NCBI RefSeq assembly: GCF_901000735.1
Contig: NC_081542.1
Span: 40,095,321 to 40,159,320, forward strand
Length of the DNA: 64,000 nucleotides
From: Corylus avellana
Taxonomy: Eukaryota > Streptophyta > Magnoliopsida > Fagales > Betulaceae
Direction of reading: 5' to 3'
Position numbers and translations under genes: made by a program. Positions 23,980 through 34,968 of this stretch are shown here, piece after piece (positions within the stretch are counted from its first letter, which is position 1; the number at the start of each line of letters is the position of its first letter). Below the pieces are notes generated by a model that worked only from the letters and a program-made list of their open reading frames with translations, was not told the DNA's origin and made no database searches.

Positions 23980-24440
23980 CATTTTCGTTGCTTTTGCATG
24001 CTTGGATAACAGAGTCCATGAGAGTAGGTTTGTAGCAAACCACTTGAGACTGAGTTGGCTCATCAACTGATCAGTTGGGTTCCGGCATGGGATTAAGTTG
24101 ATCAGCAGCTTGTTCCTTCTGAGCTTTATATGAGGGATTTGCCCAGAAAGATGAGGACGAAGAGGCTTTAATGGAAATATCATACTGAGCAGAAAACAGA
24201 GGATCTAACACTGCATTGCAGACATCTTTTATATGCCCTAGCAAACAAACCACAAGAGGAGCAGTAATCACCCAACCTCTCCTACTTGAGCTGGATCCAA
24301 ATTAAGAGGTGGGCCTTCATTGTGCTTGTGGGAGAATCCAGTTTTTAAGGGTTTCTTGACATCCACTTCAACCAAAAAGCCTGAGATAACTTCTGTAAAT
24401 TGACCCCAACGAATCTGCATTATCCACATTCACCAGATTC
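23980..24440 (-). pseudogene. LINE ORF1 remnant with zinc knuckle (zf-CCHC_4 type), separate copy
   Basis: On the minus strand 24430-24300 gives VDVKKPLKTGFSHKHNEGPP, the segment before the zinc knuckle in plant L1 ORF1 proteins. Then YCSSCG and, after a frameshift, LLGHIKDVC complete a CX2CX4HX4C knuckle. A tail of about 200 bp follows. It lies beyond the 3' end of the large LINE and would be out of order for it, so I treat it as a different insertion. Confidence 0.6.
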
Positions 24441-24664
24441 CCAAGTCCTACAGTTAATGAAACTTTAATGCCTCAATGAATTAGAGAGAGAAAATAAATT
24501 TTTATTAACTTTATCATTTATTTTGTGTGACAGTTGACACGTTGTAGATTGTTAGATATAAAGTATGACTATGATTTTTTTATTATTTTTTTTGTTGAAA
24601 AAATGGATATCTTATTCCAGAAAATTGTTGAAAAGAACGATACAATCAAAGAGAAGGGTAGTTT

Positions 24665-25616
24665 CATCTCTTTACAATACCATAGGTACACGGTAGAATT
24701 TCGTTCCACCACGTTGTGTCCATGACATGATTATTGGCCTTCTCAGCAAGCCCATGTGCTGCATAATTACCATCGCGAGGTATATAATTGAAGCTCGTAT
24801 TGCCGAAATCCTTCAGAACCATTTGGATGCCTTCCATTTAGTGGCCATAGAAACTGTTGCGTGGCTCTTGTGCATTAACCGCCTGAACTACCTGTTTAGC
24901 ATCCCCCTCAAATATTATATCAGGTGTCCCTATTTCCTGACCAAGAAGGAGTCCATGTAAAGCTGCCATAGATTCTGCTGTTGTTGGGTTTACGTTCGTG
25001 AACTTGGTAATCACCCGACCCCAGCAGTCCCTCGCGATTATCCCCAGTCCGATCCTTCCGAGCGTCTTTGCCACGGTGGCGTCCTAGTTTATTTTAACCA
25101 TATTTGCTGGGGGTTGCTGCCATGGATTAGTAGTCAGCTCCAACTGCTGTCTAGATGTTTCCTGGCCTACGTCATTAGCTTTCCAAAATTAATCGACAGC
25201 TTCTTGTACCAGTTGGTTAGGGTGGATAAAACAATTTTCGTGGACCACCAAATTTCTTCTAAGCCAAATGCGTCTGGCTATAGCAGAAAAGGTTTCCATC
25301 TCCTTGCTATCGCACTGAGCGCCCAGATCCTCAAAAATCTGTCGAAACTCAAGTCCCCTACCAGTTGCTTTTTGGAATTTCCATATGCTCCCACCCCATA
25401 CATCCCTTGCCGCTGTACAGTCCCATAAAGCATGGGCAACTGTCTCCTCATCCAGTCCACATATGGGACAAGAGCTCTCCTTTACCACCCTCTTCTATAT
25501 AAGTTGGCTTTTGTTGGCATAAGGTTATTAAAAGCCCTCAATAAGAACATCTTAACCACGTTGGGCACCTTGTGCTTCAACACTTTCTGCCACCGAGTGT
25601 TTTCTTGGTTAAGACC
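24665..25616 (-). pseudogene. LINE ORF2 C-terminus: zf-RVT zinc-binding domain and RNase H (RVT_3)
   Basis: 25189-25488 has SSCPICGLDEETVAHALWDC, the zf-RVT motif. 24838-25074 has the RNase H core (GRIGLGIIARD, FEGDAKQVVQAVN), and its last helix continues to a TGA at 24665 (YIPRDGNYAAHGLA). In-frame stops replace a tryptophan codon in the KIN-W-DA motif (about 25088) and a codon after YGH (24838). Continues from the RT block at 34116-34968 across the copia insertion. Confidence 0.85.
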
Positions 25617-26333
25617 TGTTAGGGGTGAACACCAATTTCAGATGCTCAGCGGAATTAATCTACCCCTCTTTGTGCAAATTAAATAGTAACACAATAGCAA
25701 AATAATAATCAAGCAAACCCACAAGCAAGACACCAAGATTGTTACGTGGAAAACCCTCCAATGCGAAGGTAAAAACCACGGGACCTAGTCCAGTTAAATC
25801 TTCCACTATCAACAATAATGAGTTTACAATTTGTCTTCCCTAGAGAAATATCTAGAGGTTATCACCACATCAAGAATACAAGCATTCTTGGATTAAACAT
25901 AAATTCATCACCCTAAAGTGGATTCCAACAATAATAAAGAAAAATCTCACCAAGTAGGTATTAGCAACCAAGTGATTGGAGAGGAATTCCAACGATCGAC
26001 ACCAGTCAATACGTAGCACTCGTCGTCAGGAGCAACACTCTAAAATTGCATCAAGATCGAACCACAAACGACCTTCTAATCTCTGACGGATGTGGAAAAA
26101 GGAATAACCTTTTTCTTTTTCTTTTTCTTTTTCTCTCTCCCTGCGCAGCACTGTGTCGCCGCAAACTTTTTTTTTTTCTTCTTTTCCTGCGCCGCTTCTT
26201 TCTTTCTTCTCTCTTTGTTTTTTTTTTTTTTCTTTTGTCTCAAGATATATATATAGCACACAAAGGGTTTTAAAACCCTTTGTGTGGCTGCCACGTGGGA
26301 TGGTCCCCACATAAAGAGGGACCACCCCCAACA
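25617..26333 (-). repeat. 3' LTR of the Tork-like element
   Basis: Begins TGTTAGGGGTGAACACC and ends CCACCCCCAACA on the + strand. It holds a perfect 30-bp palindrome (26257-26286, arm CACACAAAGGGTTTT), a G-box CCACGTGG (26291-26298) and a TATA-like ATATATATATA run. On the minus strand, long GAAAAA purine tracts follow. Confidence 0.9.
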
Positions 26334-26349
26334 AATCTCCCCCTCCCGA

Positions 26350-29057
26350 TTATGTGGGGGGCTCCACCAAGCCCGCCGCGCTTCTGCAAATTTCAAGTTT
26401 TTGCATAGGCAACGATTTAGTCATCATATCTGACCCATTATCATCAGTATGGATTTTCTCAATCTGTAACAGTTTATCCTCCAGTGCATCACGAATCCAA
26501 TGACACTTAACATCAATATGTTTCGATCTTGAATGGAAAGTTGAATTCTTACTGAGATGGATGGCACTCTGATTGTCACAGTAAAGCACATACCTTTCTT
26601 GCTGTAGGCCCAGTTCTTGTAAGAACTTTTTCATCCATAACAATTCTTTGGCCGCTTCAGTGATAGCAATGTACTCTGCCTCTGTGGTAGACAAAGCAAC
26701 ACACTTCTGCAATCTGGACTGCCATGACACTGCTCCCCCTGAATAAGTAATCAGATACCCTGAAGTAGATTTTCTAGAATCAATATCCCCAGCCATATCT
26801 GCATCTGTAAACCCATCAAGCACCTGTTGACCACTGCCGAAGCACAAACATACTCTCGAAGTACCTCTGAGATACCTGAGAATCCATTTCACAGCTGCCC
26901 AATGTTCTTTGCCAGGATTAGAAAGGAACCGACTGACAACTCCAACTGCATGAGCGATATCAGGTCTCGTACACACCATGGCGTACATCAAGCTACCCAC
27001 GGCTGATGCGTAAGGCACTTTCTTCATTTCATCTTTTTCTTTCTCACTTGTAGGACTTTGCTTTGAACTCAGCTTCAAATGACCTGCAAGTGTAGAGCTC
27101 ACCGTTTTTGCCTTGCTCATGTTGAATCTGTCCAATACCTTCTCGATATAACTCTCTTATGATAGCCACAATTTTCCTTTCTTCCTATCACGAGAGATCT
27201 TCATACCAAGGATATGCTTTGCGGGTCCCAAGTCCTTCATAGCAAAGGACTTACTCAATTCTTTCTTCAATCTGTCAATTTTACTAGTGTCACGACAAAC
27301 AATCAACATGTCGTCCACATACAGCAAGAGAATAATAAATTCTCCAACAGAGAATTTCTTCACAAACACACAATGATCTGCTGTAGTTCTCTCATACCCA
27401 TGATCAATCATAAAAGAATCAAACTTCTTATACCACTGTCTTGGTGCCTGCTTGAGTCCGTACAAGCTCTTTTTCAACCGACACACTAAGTGTTCTTTGC
27501 CTTTAGCTGTGAACCCCTCTGGTTGCTCCATATAAATTTCCTCCTCCAAGTCACCATGAAGGAAAGCAGTCTTCACATCAAGCTGTTCGATCTCCAAATT
27601 CATTTTGGCAGCCAAACTCAAAACAATTCTGATAGAAGACATCTTTACCACGGGTGAGAAAATTTCATCAAAATCAATGCCCTTCTTTTGACCGAACCCC
27701 TTTACAACTAGTCGCGCCTTGTACCTTAGCTGTGATCTGTTTGGTTCAATCTTGCATCTGAACACCCATTTGTTCTTGAGTGCTCTCTTGCCCTTAGGCA
27801 GTTCCACCAAATCATATGTGTGATTCTCATGCAAGGATTTCATCTCGTCTTGCATGGCTTCTAACCATTGATTTTTCTGGTCATGTAGCATAACCTCTTG
27901 ATAACTTTCTAGCTCTCCCCCATCAGAAAGTAACGCATACTCATTAACTGAATATTTTCTGGAAGGCTGTCGGTCTCTAGTAGATCTCCTCAACTGAATC
28001 TCAGCGGCTGGTTCTGAAGAAGCTTGCTCTAGATGCTCTTCTGACTCCACACTATCAATTGTAGGCTCACCATTTTCGCCAACTGTATCAACCTGTTCTT
28101 CTTGTACATCTCCCATGTGTTCATCATGCATCACACAAGGAGGAATAACTGGATCCAAATCAACACGGTATTCACTCAGAGATTCTGCCTTTTTTTGATC
28201 CAAGTCTTCAATGGTTTGATCTTCAAAGAATACGACATCTCTGCTTCGTATGATTTTCTTGTTAACTGGATCCCACAATCTGTAACCAAACTCCTCATGC
28301 CCATAACCCCATGAAGATACATTGCTTGACTTTGCTATCAAGCTTTAACCTCTCATCTCTAGGAATATGGACGAATGCCCTGCAGCCAAACACTCTCAAG
28401 TGCTCAAAAGAAACATCTTTCCCTTTCCAAACCCTTTGAGGAATGTCCCCATCCAAAGAAACTGAAGGAGAAAGATTTATCAAGTCAACTGCTGTCCTCA
28501 TTGCCTCAACCAAAAAATGTTTAGGCAATTTTGCATGAGAGAGCATACACCTGATTCTCTAACAGATGGTTCTGTTCATTCTCTCTGCTACACCATTATG
28601 CTGCGGAGTCTTGGGCACAGTTTTCCCAAGCCTGATCCCATGGCTTTTGCAATACTCTTCAAACAGTCCTCTGTATTCACCACTATTGTCTGCACGGACG
28701 CATTTTAACTGTCTTCCAGTTTCTCTTTCAACCTTCATATGAAAGACTTTGAACATACCCAATACCTGATCTTTGGTTTTCAAAGCAAACACCCATACCT
28801 TTGTAGAGTGGTCATCAATAAAAGTTACATAATAAAGAGCACCACCTAGAGTTTTAGTATTCATAGTGCAGACATTAGTGTGAACTAAATCAAGAATATT
28901 AGACTTTCTTGATGAAGAGGATTTTTGAAATGAAACTCTTCTTTGTTTTCCAACAAGACAATGAGTACATGGCGTTAGTGACGTACCTTTATTATTAGGT
29001 AGGAGCTGTTCCTTGGCGAGAATCTGAAGTTCCTTCTCACTCATGTGACCAAGCCTC
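26350..29057 (-). pseudogene. Tork-like pol, left copy: integrase, RT, RNase H
   Basis: 26350-27135 holds the RNase H (DADMAGD, STTEAEY, CDNQSA), 27157-28341 the RT (LDVKTAFLHGD, YGLKQAPRQWY, LLYVDDM), and 28295-29057 the integrase with the LGHM zinc-binding start. Damage: a TAA at 27154 (also in the right copy), an extra C near 28308 shifting the frame, and a TAG near 28561 at the integrase helix TIC-E-R. Truncated by the N run at 29058 inside the GAG-pre-integrase motif. Confidence 0.9.
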
Positions 29058-29500
29058 NNNNNNNNNNNNNNNNNNNNNNNNNNNNNNNNNNNNNNNNNNN
29101 NNNNNNNNNNNNNNNNNNNNNNNNNNNNNNNNNNNNNNNNNNNNNNNNNNNNNNNNNNNNNNNNNNNNNNNNNNNNNNNNNNNNNNNNNNNNNNNNNNNN
29201 NNNNNNNNNNNNNNNNNNNNNNNNNNNNNNNNNNNNNNNNNNNNNNNNNNNNNNNNNNNNNNNNNNNNNNNNNNNNNNNNNNNNNNNNNNNNNNNNNNNN
29301 NNNNNNNNNNNNNNNNNNNNNNNNNNNNNNNNNNNNNNNNNNNNNNNNNNNNNNNNNNNNNNNNNNNNNNNNNNNNNNNNNNNNNNNNNNNNNNNNNNNN
29401 NNNNNNNNNNNNNNNNNNNNNNNNNNNNNNNNNNNNNNNNNNNNNNNNNNNNNNNNNNNNNNNNNNNNNNNNNNNNNNNNNNNNNNNNNNNNNNNNNNNN
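29058..29500. other. Assembly gap (443 N)
   Basis: Run of N. Open frames reported across it are meaningless. The sequence left of it corresponds to the GAG-pre-integrase region, and the sequence right of it starts in the middle of RNase H, so a correctly spanned tandem would need about 2.2 kb here (rest of gag, one LTR, start of the next internal region). Confidence 0.99.
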
Positions 29501-30143
29501 GAATCCAATGACACTTAACATCAATATGTTTCGATCTTGAATGGAAAGTTGAATTCTTACTGAGATGGATGGCACTCTGACTGTCACAGTAAAGCACATA
29601 CCTCTCTTGCTGTAAACCCAGTTCTTGTAAGAACTTTTTCATCCATAACAATTCTTTAGCCGCTTCAGTAATAGCAATGTACTCTGCCTCTGTGGTAGAC
29701 AAAGCAACACACTTCTGCAATCTGGACTGCCATGACACTGCTCCCCCTGAATAAGTAATCAGGTACCCTGAAGTAGATTTTCTAGAATCAATATCTCCAG
29801 CCATATCTGCATCTGTAAACCCATCAAGCACCTGTTGACCACTGCCGAAGCACAAACATACTCTCGAAGTACCTCTGAGATACCTGAGAATCCATTTCAC
29901 AGCTGCCCAATGTTCTTTGCCAGGATTAGAAAGGAACCGACTAACAACTCCAACTGCATGAGCGATATCAGGCCTCGTACACACCATGGCGTACATCAAG
30001 CTACCCACGGCTGATGCGTAGGGCACTTTCTTCATTTCATCTTTTTCTTTCTCACTTGTAGGACTTTGCTTTGAACTCAACTTCAAATGACCTGCAAGTG
30101 TAGAGCTCACCGGTTTTGCCTTGCTCATGTTGAATCTGTCCAA
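29501..30143 (-). pseudogene. Tork-like RNase H, right copy, truncated by the gap
   Basis: Same protein as 26493-27135: DADMAGDIDSRKSTSGY, STTEAEY, CDSQSA (N in the left copy) and HIDVKCHWI up to the N run. The C-terminal end is missing. Joined to the RT at 30165 through the stop at 30162-30164 shared with the left copy. Confidence 0.9.
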
Positions 30144-30164
30144 TACCTTCTCGATATAACTCTC

Positions 30165-31991
30165 TTATGATAGCCACAATTTTCCTTTCTTCCTATCACG
30201 AGAGATCTTCATACCAAGGATATGCTTTGCGGGTCCCAAGTCCTTCATAGCAAAGGACTTACTCAATTCTTTCTTCAATCTGTCAATTTTAGTAGTGTCA
30301 CGACAAACAATCAACATGTCGTCCACATACAGCAAGAGAATAATAAATTCTCCATCAGAGAATTTCTTCACAAACACACAATGATCTGCTGTAGTTCTCT
30401 CATACCCATGATCAACCATAAAAGAATCAAACTTCTTATACCACTGTCTCGGTGCCTGCTTGAGTCCGTACAAGCTCTTTTTCAACCGACACACTAAGTG
30501 TTCTTTGCCTTTAGCTGTGAACCCCTCTGGTTGCTCCATATAAATTTCCTCCTCCAAGTCACCATGAAGGAAAGCAGTCTTCACATCAAGCTGTTCGATC
30601 TCCAAATTCATTTTGGCAGCCAAACTCAAAACAACTCTGATCGAAGACATCTTTACCACGGGTGAGAAAATTTCATCAAAATCAACGCCCTTCTTTTGAC
30701 CGAACCCCTTTACAACTAGTCGCGCCTTGTACCTTGGCTGTGATCTGTTTGGTTCAATCTTGCATCTGAACACCCATTTGTTCTTGAGTGCTCTCTTGCC
30801 CTTAGGCAATTCCACCAAATCATATGTGTGATTCTCATGCAAGGATTTCATCTCGTCTTGCATGGCTTCTAACCATTGATTTTTCTGGTCATGTAGCATA
30901 ACCTCTTGATAACTTTCTGGCTCTCCCCCATCAGAAAGTAACACATACTCATTAACTGAATATTTTCTGGAAGGCTGTCGGTCTCTAGTAGATCTCCTCA
31001 ACTGAATCTCAGCGGCTGGTTCTGAAGAAGCTTGCTCTAGATGCTCTTCTGACTCCACACTATCAATTGTAGGCTCACCATTTTCACCAACTGTATCAAC
31101 CTGTTCTTCTTGTACATCTCCCATGTGTTCATCATGCATCACACAAGGAGGAATAACTGGATCCAAATCAACACGGTATTCACTCAGAGACTCTGCCTTT
31201 TTCTGATCCAAGTCTTCAATGGTTTGATCTTCAAAGAATACGACATCTCTGCTTCGTATGATTTTCTTATTAACTGGATCCCACAGTCTGTAACCAAACT
31301 CCTCATGCCCATAACCCATGAAGATACATTGCTTGACTTTGCTATCAAGCTTTAACCTCTCATCTCTAGGAATATGGACGAATGCCCTGCAGCCAAACAC
31401 TCTCAAGTGCTCAAAAGAAACAACTTTCCCTGTCCAAACCCTTTGAGGAATGTTACCATCCAAAGGGACTGAAGGAGAAAGATTTATCAAGTCAACTGCT
31501 GTCCTCATTGCCTCACCCCAAAAATGTTTAGGCAATTTTGCATGAGAGAGCATACACCTGATTCTCTCACAGATGGTTCTGTTCATTCTCTCTGCTACGC
31601 CATTATGCTGCGGAGTCTTGGGCACAGTTTTCTCAAGCCTGATCCCATGGCTTTTGCAATACTCTTCAAACGGTCCTCTGTATTCACCACCATTGTCTGC
31701 ATGGATACATTTTAACTGCCTTCCAGTTTCTCTTTCAACCTTCATATGAAAGACTTTGAACATACCCAATACCTGATCTTTGGTTTTCAAAGCAAACACC
31801 CATACCTTTCTAGAGTGGTCATCAATAAAAGTTACATAATAAAGTGCACCACCTAGAGTTTTAGTGTTCATAGTGCAAACATCAGTGTGAACTAAATCAA
31901 GAATATTAGACTTTCTTGATGAAGAGGATTTTTGAAATGAAACTCTTCTTTGTTTTCCAACAAGACAATGAGTACAGGGCGTTATTGACAT
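30165..31991 (-). CDS. Tork-like polyprotein segment, right copy: integrase and RT (608 codons open)
   Basis: Open from the integrase zinc-binding region (CTHCLVGKQRR), through the integrase catalytic core (DDHSRKVWVF, DNGGEYRG, PQHNGVAERMNRT, giving the D-D-E set), to RT (KWVFRCK, LDVKTAFLHGD, YGLKQAPRQWY, LLYVDDM) and KHILGMKI. It is bounded by a TAA at 30162-30164 (glutamine in relatives) and a TAG at 32031-32033. The frame shown is part of one polyprotein, not a separate gene. Retroelement protein with no host role inferred. Confidence 0.9.
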   Translation of the reverse strand: MSITPCTHCLVGKQRRVSFQKSSSSRKSNILDLVHTDVCTMNTKTLGGALYYVTFIDDHSRKVWVFALKTKDQVLGMFKVFHMKVERETGRQLKCIHADNGGEYRGPFEEYCKSHGIRLEKTVPKTPQHNGVAERMNRTICERIRCMLSHAKLPKHFWGEAMRTAVDLINLSPSVPLDGNIPQRVWTGKVVSFEHLRVFGCRAFVHIPRDERLKLDSKVKQCIFMGYGHEEFGYRLWDPVNKKIIRSRDVVFFEDQTIEDLDQKKAESLSEYRVDLDPVIPPCVMHDEHMGDVQEEQVDTVGENGEPTIDSVESEEHLEQASSEPAAEIQLRRSTRDRQPSRKYSVNEYVLLSDGGEPESYQEVMLHDQKNQWLEAMQDEMKSLHENHTYDLVELPKGKRALKNKWVFRCKIEPNRSQPRYKARLVVKGFGQKKGVDFDEIFSPVVKMSSIRVVLSLAAKMNLEIEQLDVKTAFLHGDLEEEIYMEQPEGFTAKGKEHLVCRLKKSLYGLKQAPRQWYKKFDSFMVDHGYERTTADHCVFVKKFSDGEFIILLLYVDDMLIVCRDTTKIDRLKKELSKSFAMKDLGPAKHILGMKISRDRKKGKLWLS

Positions 31992-32030
31992 ACCTTTATT
32001 ATTAGGTAGGAGTTGTTCCTTGGCGAGAAT

Positions 32031-33233
32031 CTAAAGTCCCTTCTCACTCATGTGACCAAGCCTCTTGTGCCATAGCTTAGTGGAGTTTTCATTCTCAACA
32101 ACAATCGCATCTCCCTTGACTAGTCTTCCAGCTGTCTTGTAGAGAGTGTTAGTCTTCTTTCCCCTGGCTAAGATAAGAGAACCCTTGCTCAGTTTCCACT
32201 GTCCACCTCCAAGGTAATTGTGGTAGCCTTCATCATCAAGTTTCCCAATAGAAATCAAGTTGAAGCGCATTTCAGGAACATGTCTGACATCCTTGAGAAT
32301 CAATTTGCACCCAATGCTGGTTTCTAGTTGTATATCTCCCATGCCCACAACTTTACACTTTGCTTCATTTCCCATCCTAACCCAACCAAAATCGCCACTG
32401 GTGTAGGAAGAGAAGAAATCTCTATGTGGAGTAATATGAAAAGATGCTGCTGTATCCACTACCCACGTAGATTCATCACATGCAAGATTAGCATAAGCTT
32501 CATCAAAAGCAAATACCACATCACCATCAGATGCAACTGCTGCAGTGTCTTTTTCTTCTTGACGTTCTTCGTCTTTTCCTTTCAACTGTTCCCTCTTAAA
32601 CTTTCTGCAATCTCTTATTATATGCCCAGGCTTGCCACAGTGAAAACATTTTATGTCCATTTTTGAATAGGACTTTCCTCTTGACTTGTCACGACTGTCA
32701 TACCTGTGAGGTTTTCTGCTTTTACTTCTCCCCCGCTTTTCTATAACAAGTGCCTCTGAATGAGAAGAAATACCTTGCTCTTTCCTTCTTGCCTCTTCAT
32801 TGAACATGCTGTCTTTTACCATACCCATAGTTATCACACCATTAGGAGCCGAATTACTGAGTGACACCACCAAGGTTTCCCAACTGTCTGGCAAAGAACT
32901 CAACACAAGTAATGCTTGCACCTCATCATCTAGTGCAAGTTTCATGGTAGACAACTCGTTCAACATTCCCTGAAAATTACTTAGATGCTCCGTAACACTA
33001 TGCCCATCTTTGTACTTCAAATTCACAAGCCTTCTTATCACAAAGGCTTTGTTTTGAGCAGTCTTTCGTTCATAAAGACTCTCTAACTTCTGCCAAAGAC
33101 CATAAGCATCAACTTCTTTAGCTACGTGATGAAAGACACTTTGATCAACCCACTGCCTAATATATCCAACGGCTTTCCTATTCAATTTCTTCCAATCATC
33201 GTTGGTTACAGCAACTGGTTTGACACCTTTCAA
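32031..33233 (-). CDS. Tork-like gag and protease segment
   Basis: 400 codons. Gag of the UBN2 type (VFHHVAKEVDAYGLWQKLE, YKDGHSVTEHLSNFQ), a CCHC knuckle (CFHCGKPGHIIRDC), the aspartic protease motif WVVDTAASFHIT and the start of GAG-pre-integrase (LWHKRLGHMSEKG). A TAG at 32031-32033 separates it from integrase; the left copy has the intact CAG here. The true gag start is probably further upstream (near 33345, MEESSNS in another stretch). Confidence 0.9.
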   Translation of the reverse strand: MKGVKPVAVTNDDWKKLNRKAVGYIRQWVDQSVFHHVAKEVDAYGLWQKLESLYERKTAQNKAFVIRRLVNLKYKDGHSVTEHLSNFQGMLNELSTMKLALDDEVQALLVLSSLPDSWETLVVSLSNSAPNGVITMGMVKDSMFNEEARRKEQGISSHSEALVIEKRGRSKSRKPHRYDSRDKSRGKSYSKMDIKCFHCGKPGHIIRDCRKFKREQLKGKDEERQEEKDTAAVASDGDVVFAFDEAYANLACDESTWVVDTAASFHITPHRDFFSSYTSGDFGWVRMGNEAKCKVVGMGDIQLETSIGCKLILKDVRHVPEMRFNLISIGKLDDEGYHNYLGGGQWKLSKGSLILARGKKTNTLYKTAGRLVKGDAIVVENENSTKLWHKRLGHMSEKGL

Positions 33234-33382
33234 CTCAATGGGTCAAACAATTCCTTGCAATACAAAATATCTTCCATCCTAGTCTTCCAAATTGAATAAT
33301 TGGAAGCTGTGAGTTTAACCATGCTATTAGATGACTCTTCCATTTAATTCACACAAGAACTCCACACGAACAATGAACCAAA

Positions 33383-33398
33383 GGCTCTGATACCACTT
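33383..33398 (-). other. Primer-binding site (initiator tRNA-Met) of the Tork-like element
   Basis: The minus strand reads AAGTGGTATCAGAGCC immediately inside the 5' LTR. The TGGTATCAGAGCC part is a perfect match to the usual plant copia primer site. Confidence 0.85.
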
Positions 33399-34115
33399 TG
33401 TTAGGGGTGAACACAAATTTCAGATGCTCAGCGGAATTAATTTACCCCTCTTTGTGCAAATTAAATAGTAACACAATAGCAAAATAATAATCAAGCAAAC
33501 CCACAAGCAAGACACCAAGATTTTTACGTGGAAAACCCTCCAATGCGAAAGGTAAAAACCACGGGACCTAGTCCAGTTAAATCTTCCACTATCAACAATA
33601 ATGAGTTTACAATTTGTCTTCCCTAGAGAAATATCTAGAGGTTATCACCACATCAAGAATACAAGCATTCTTGGATTAAACATAAATTCATCACCCTAAA
33701 GTGGATTCCAACAATAATAAAGAAAGATCTCACCAAGTAGGTATTAGCAACCAAGTGATTGGAGAGGAATTCCAACGATCGACACCAGTCAATACGTAGC
33801 ACTCGTCGTCAGGAGCAACACTCTAAAATTGCATCAAGATCGAATCACAAACGACCTTCTAATCTCTGACGGATGTGGAAAAAGGAATAACCTTTTTCTT
33901 TTTCTTTTTCTTTTTCTCTCTCCCTGCGCAGTACTGTGTCGCCGCAAACTTTTTTTTTTTCTTCTTTTCCTGCACCGCTTCTTTCTTTCTTCTCTCTTTG
34001 TTTTTTTTTTTTTCTTTTGTCTCAAGATATATATATAGCACACAAAGGGTTTTAAAACCCTTTGTGTGGCTGCCACGTGGGATGGTCCCCACATAAAGAG
34101 GGACCACCCCCAACA
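33399..34115 (-). repeat. 5' LTR of the Tork-like element
   Basis: Partner of 25617-26333, with the same 30-bp palindrome (34039-34068) and G-box (34073-34080). The TSD AGACC follows at 34116-34120. Confidence 0.9.
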
Positions 34116-34968
34116 AGACCCGATCCACTGCTGCTAGATACCATTGACAGCTCCATCTCCATATGATAAGCACTCCTGACCGAGTATTCACCATTCTTGG
34201 TCCCCCGCCAGATTCTTCTATCTTGTGATCGAAGTGGGCTCAATGGAATGTTGAGAATGGATTGTGCCTCTTCTTCCCAGAATATTTCCTTCACAATTGT
34301 GACTTTCCACTCCTTGGTGTCCGTATCTATGAGATCCTTCACCTTGGTGTCTGCTGGCAATGTATTAATAGGTGTTTGTACCGAGAATGTTGATGGCATA
34401 GGAATCCATTTGTCCCCCCACACCTGCATATCCTCACCATCTCCAATCCTCCACATTGTCCCATGTTCAATGACTGATTTTGCAGAGATGATACTTCGCC
34501 ATGCATATGACGAGTGACGTCCCACGCCGGCCTCCATAATTGTTCCATGAGGATAATATTTGGCCTTGACAATTCTAGCAACTAGAGAATCTGGGTTTTT
34601 AAGGACTCTCTGGATTTGTTTTGCCAATAGTGCTTTGTTGAAAATCACCAAGTCACGGAAACCCAACCCTCCATCATTCTTCGTCCACCCCATCTGTTCC
34701 CAACTCATCCAATGGATTCTAAATTGGTTTTCTTTGTGACCCCACCAAACTTTCTGCATCATTCCATTTATTTCTTTGCATAAGGCCCCAGATAGTTTGA
34801 AAACACTCATGCAGTATGTAGGGATGGCTTATGCCACTGATTTTAATAAAATCTCCTTGCCTGCTTGAGATAAAAATTTTACTTTCCAGTTATGAAGGCA
34901 ATTCCATACCCTGTCTTTGATGCTTTTAAACGCATGTACACGAGACTTGCCGATAAGGGTTGGGAGAC
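34116..34968 (-). pseudogene. LINE RT C-terminal/connection region
   Basis: Minus-strand frame 34052-34810 minus its LTR-derived end: MQKVWWGHKENQFRIHW, GLGFRDLVIFNKALLAKQ and ARIVKAKYYPHG, a segment conserved between RT and zf-RVT in plant LINEs. Upstream to 34968 the frame shifts but still gives SRVHAFKSIKDRVWNCLHNW. It continues from 37624 after the solo LTR is removed. Confidence 0.85.

Larger units (their letters stand above)
25617..34115 (-). mobile_element. Tnt1/Tork-like Ty1/copia element with internal duplication and assembly gap
   Basis: Outer LTRs 25617-26333 and 33399-34115 (717 bp each, about 1% different by eye) share the TSD AGACC (25612-25616, 34116-34120). Next to the right LTR is a perfect initiator-Met primer-binding site (TGGTATCAGAGCC, minus strand, 33383-33398). 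Next to the left LTR is the purine tract GGGAGGGGGAGATT. Between them lie gag-protease, integrase, RT and RNase H, then 443 N, then integrase-RT-RNase H a second time. See the finding on the duplicated flanks. Confidence 0.9.

Noticed and set aside
26046..26396. Lysine- or phenylalanine-rich open frames over the LTR (and the same at 33829-34194)
   Set aside because: Translation of homopolymer purine/pyrimidine tracts of the Tork-like LTR.
29037..29599. Open frames of 157-368 codons across 29058-29500
   Set aside because: They run through N and join sequences that are not contiguous.
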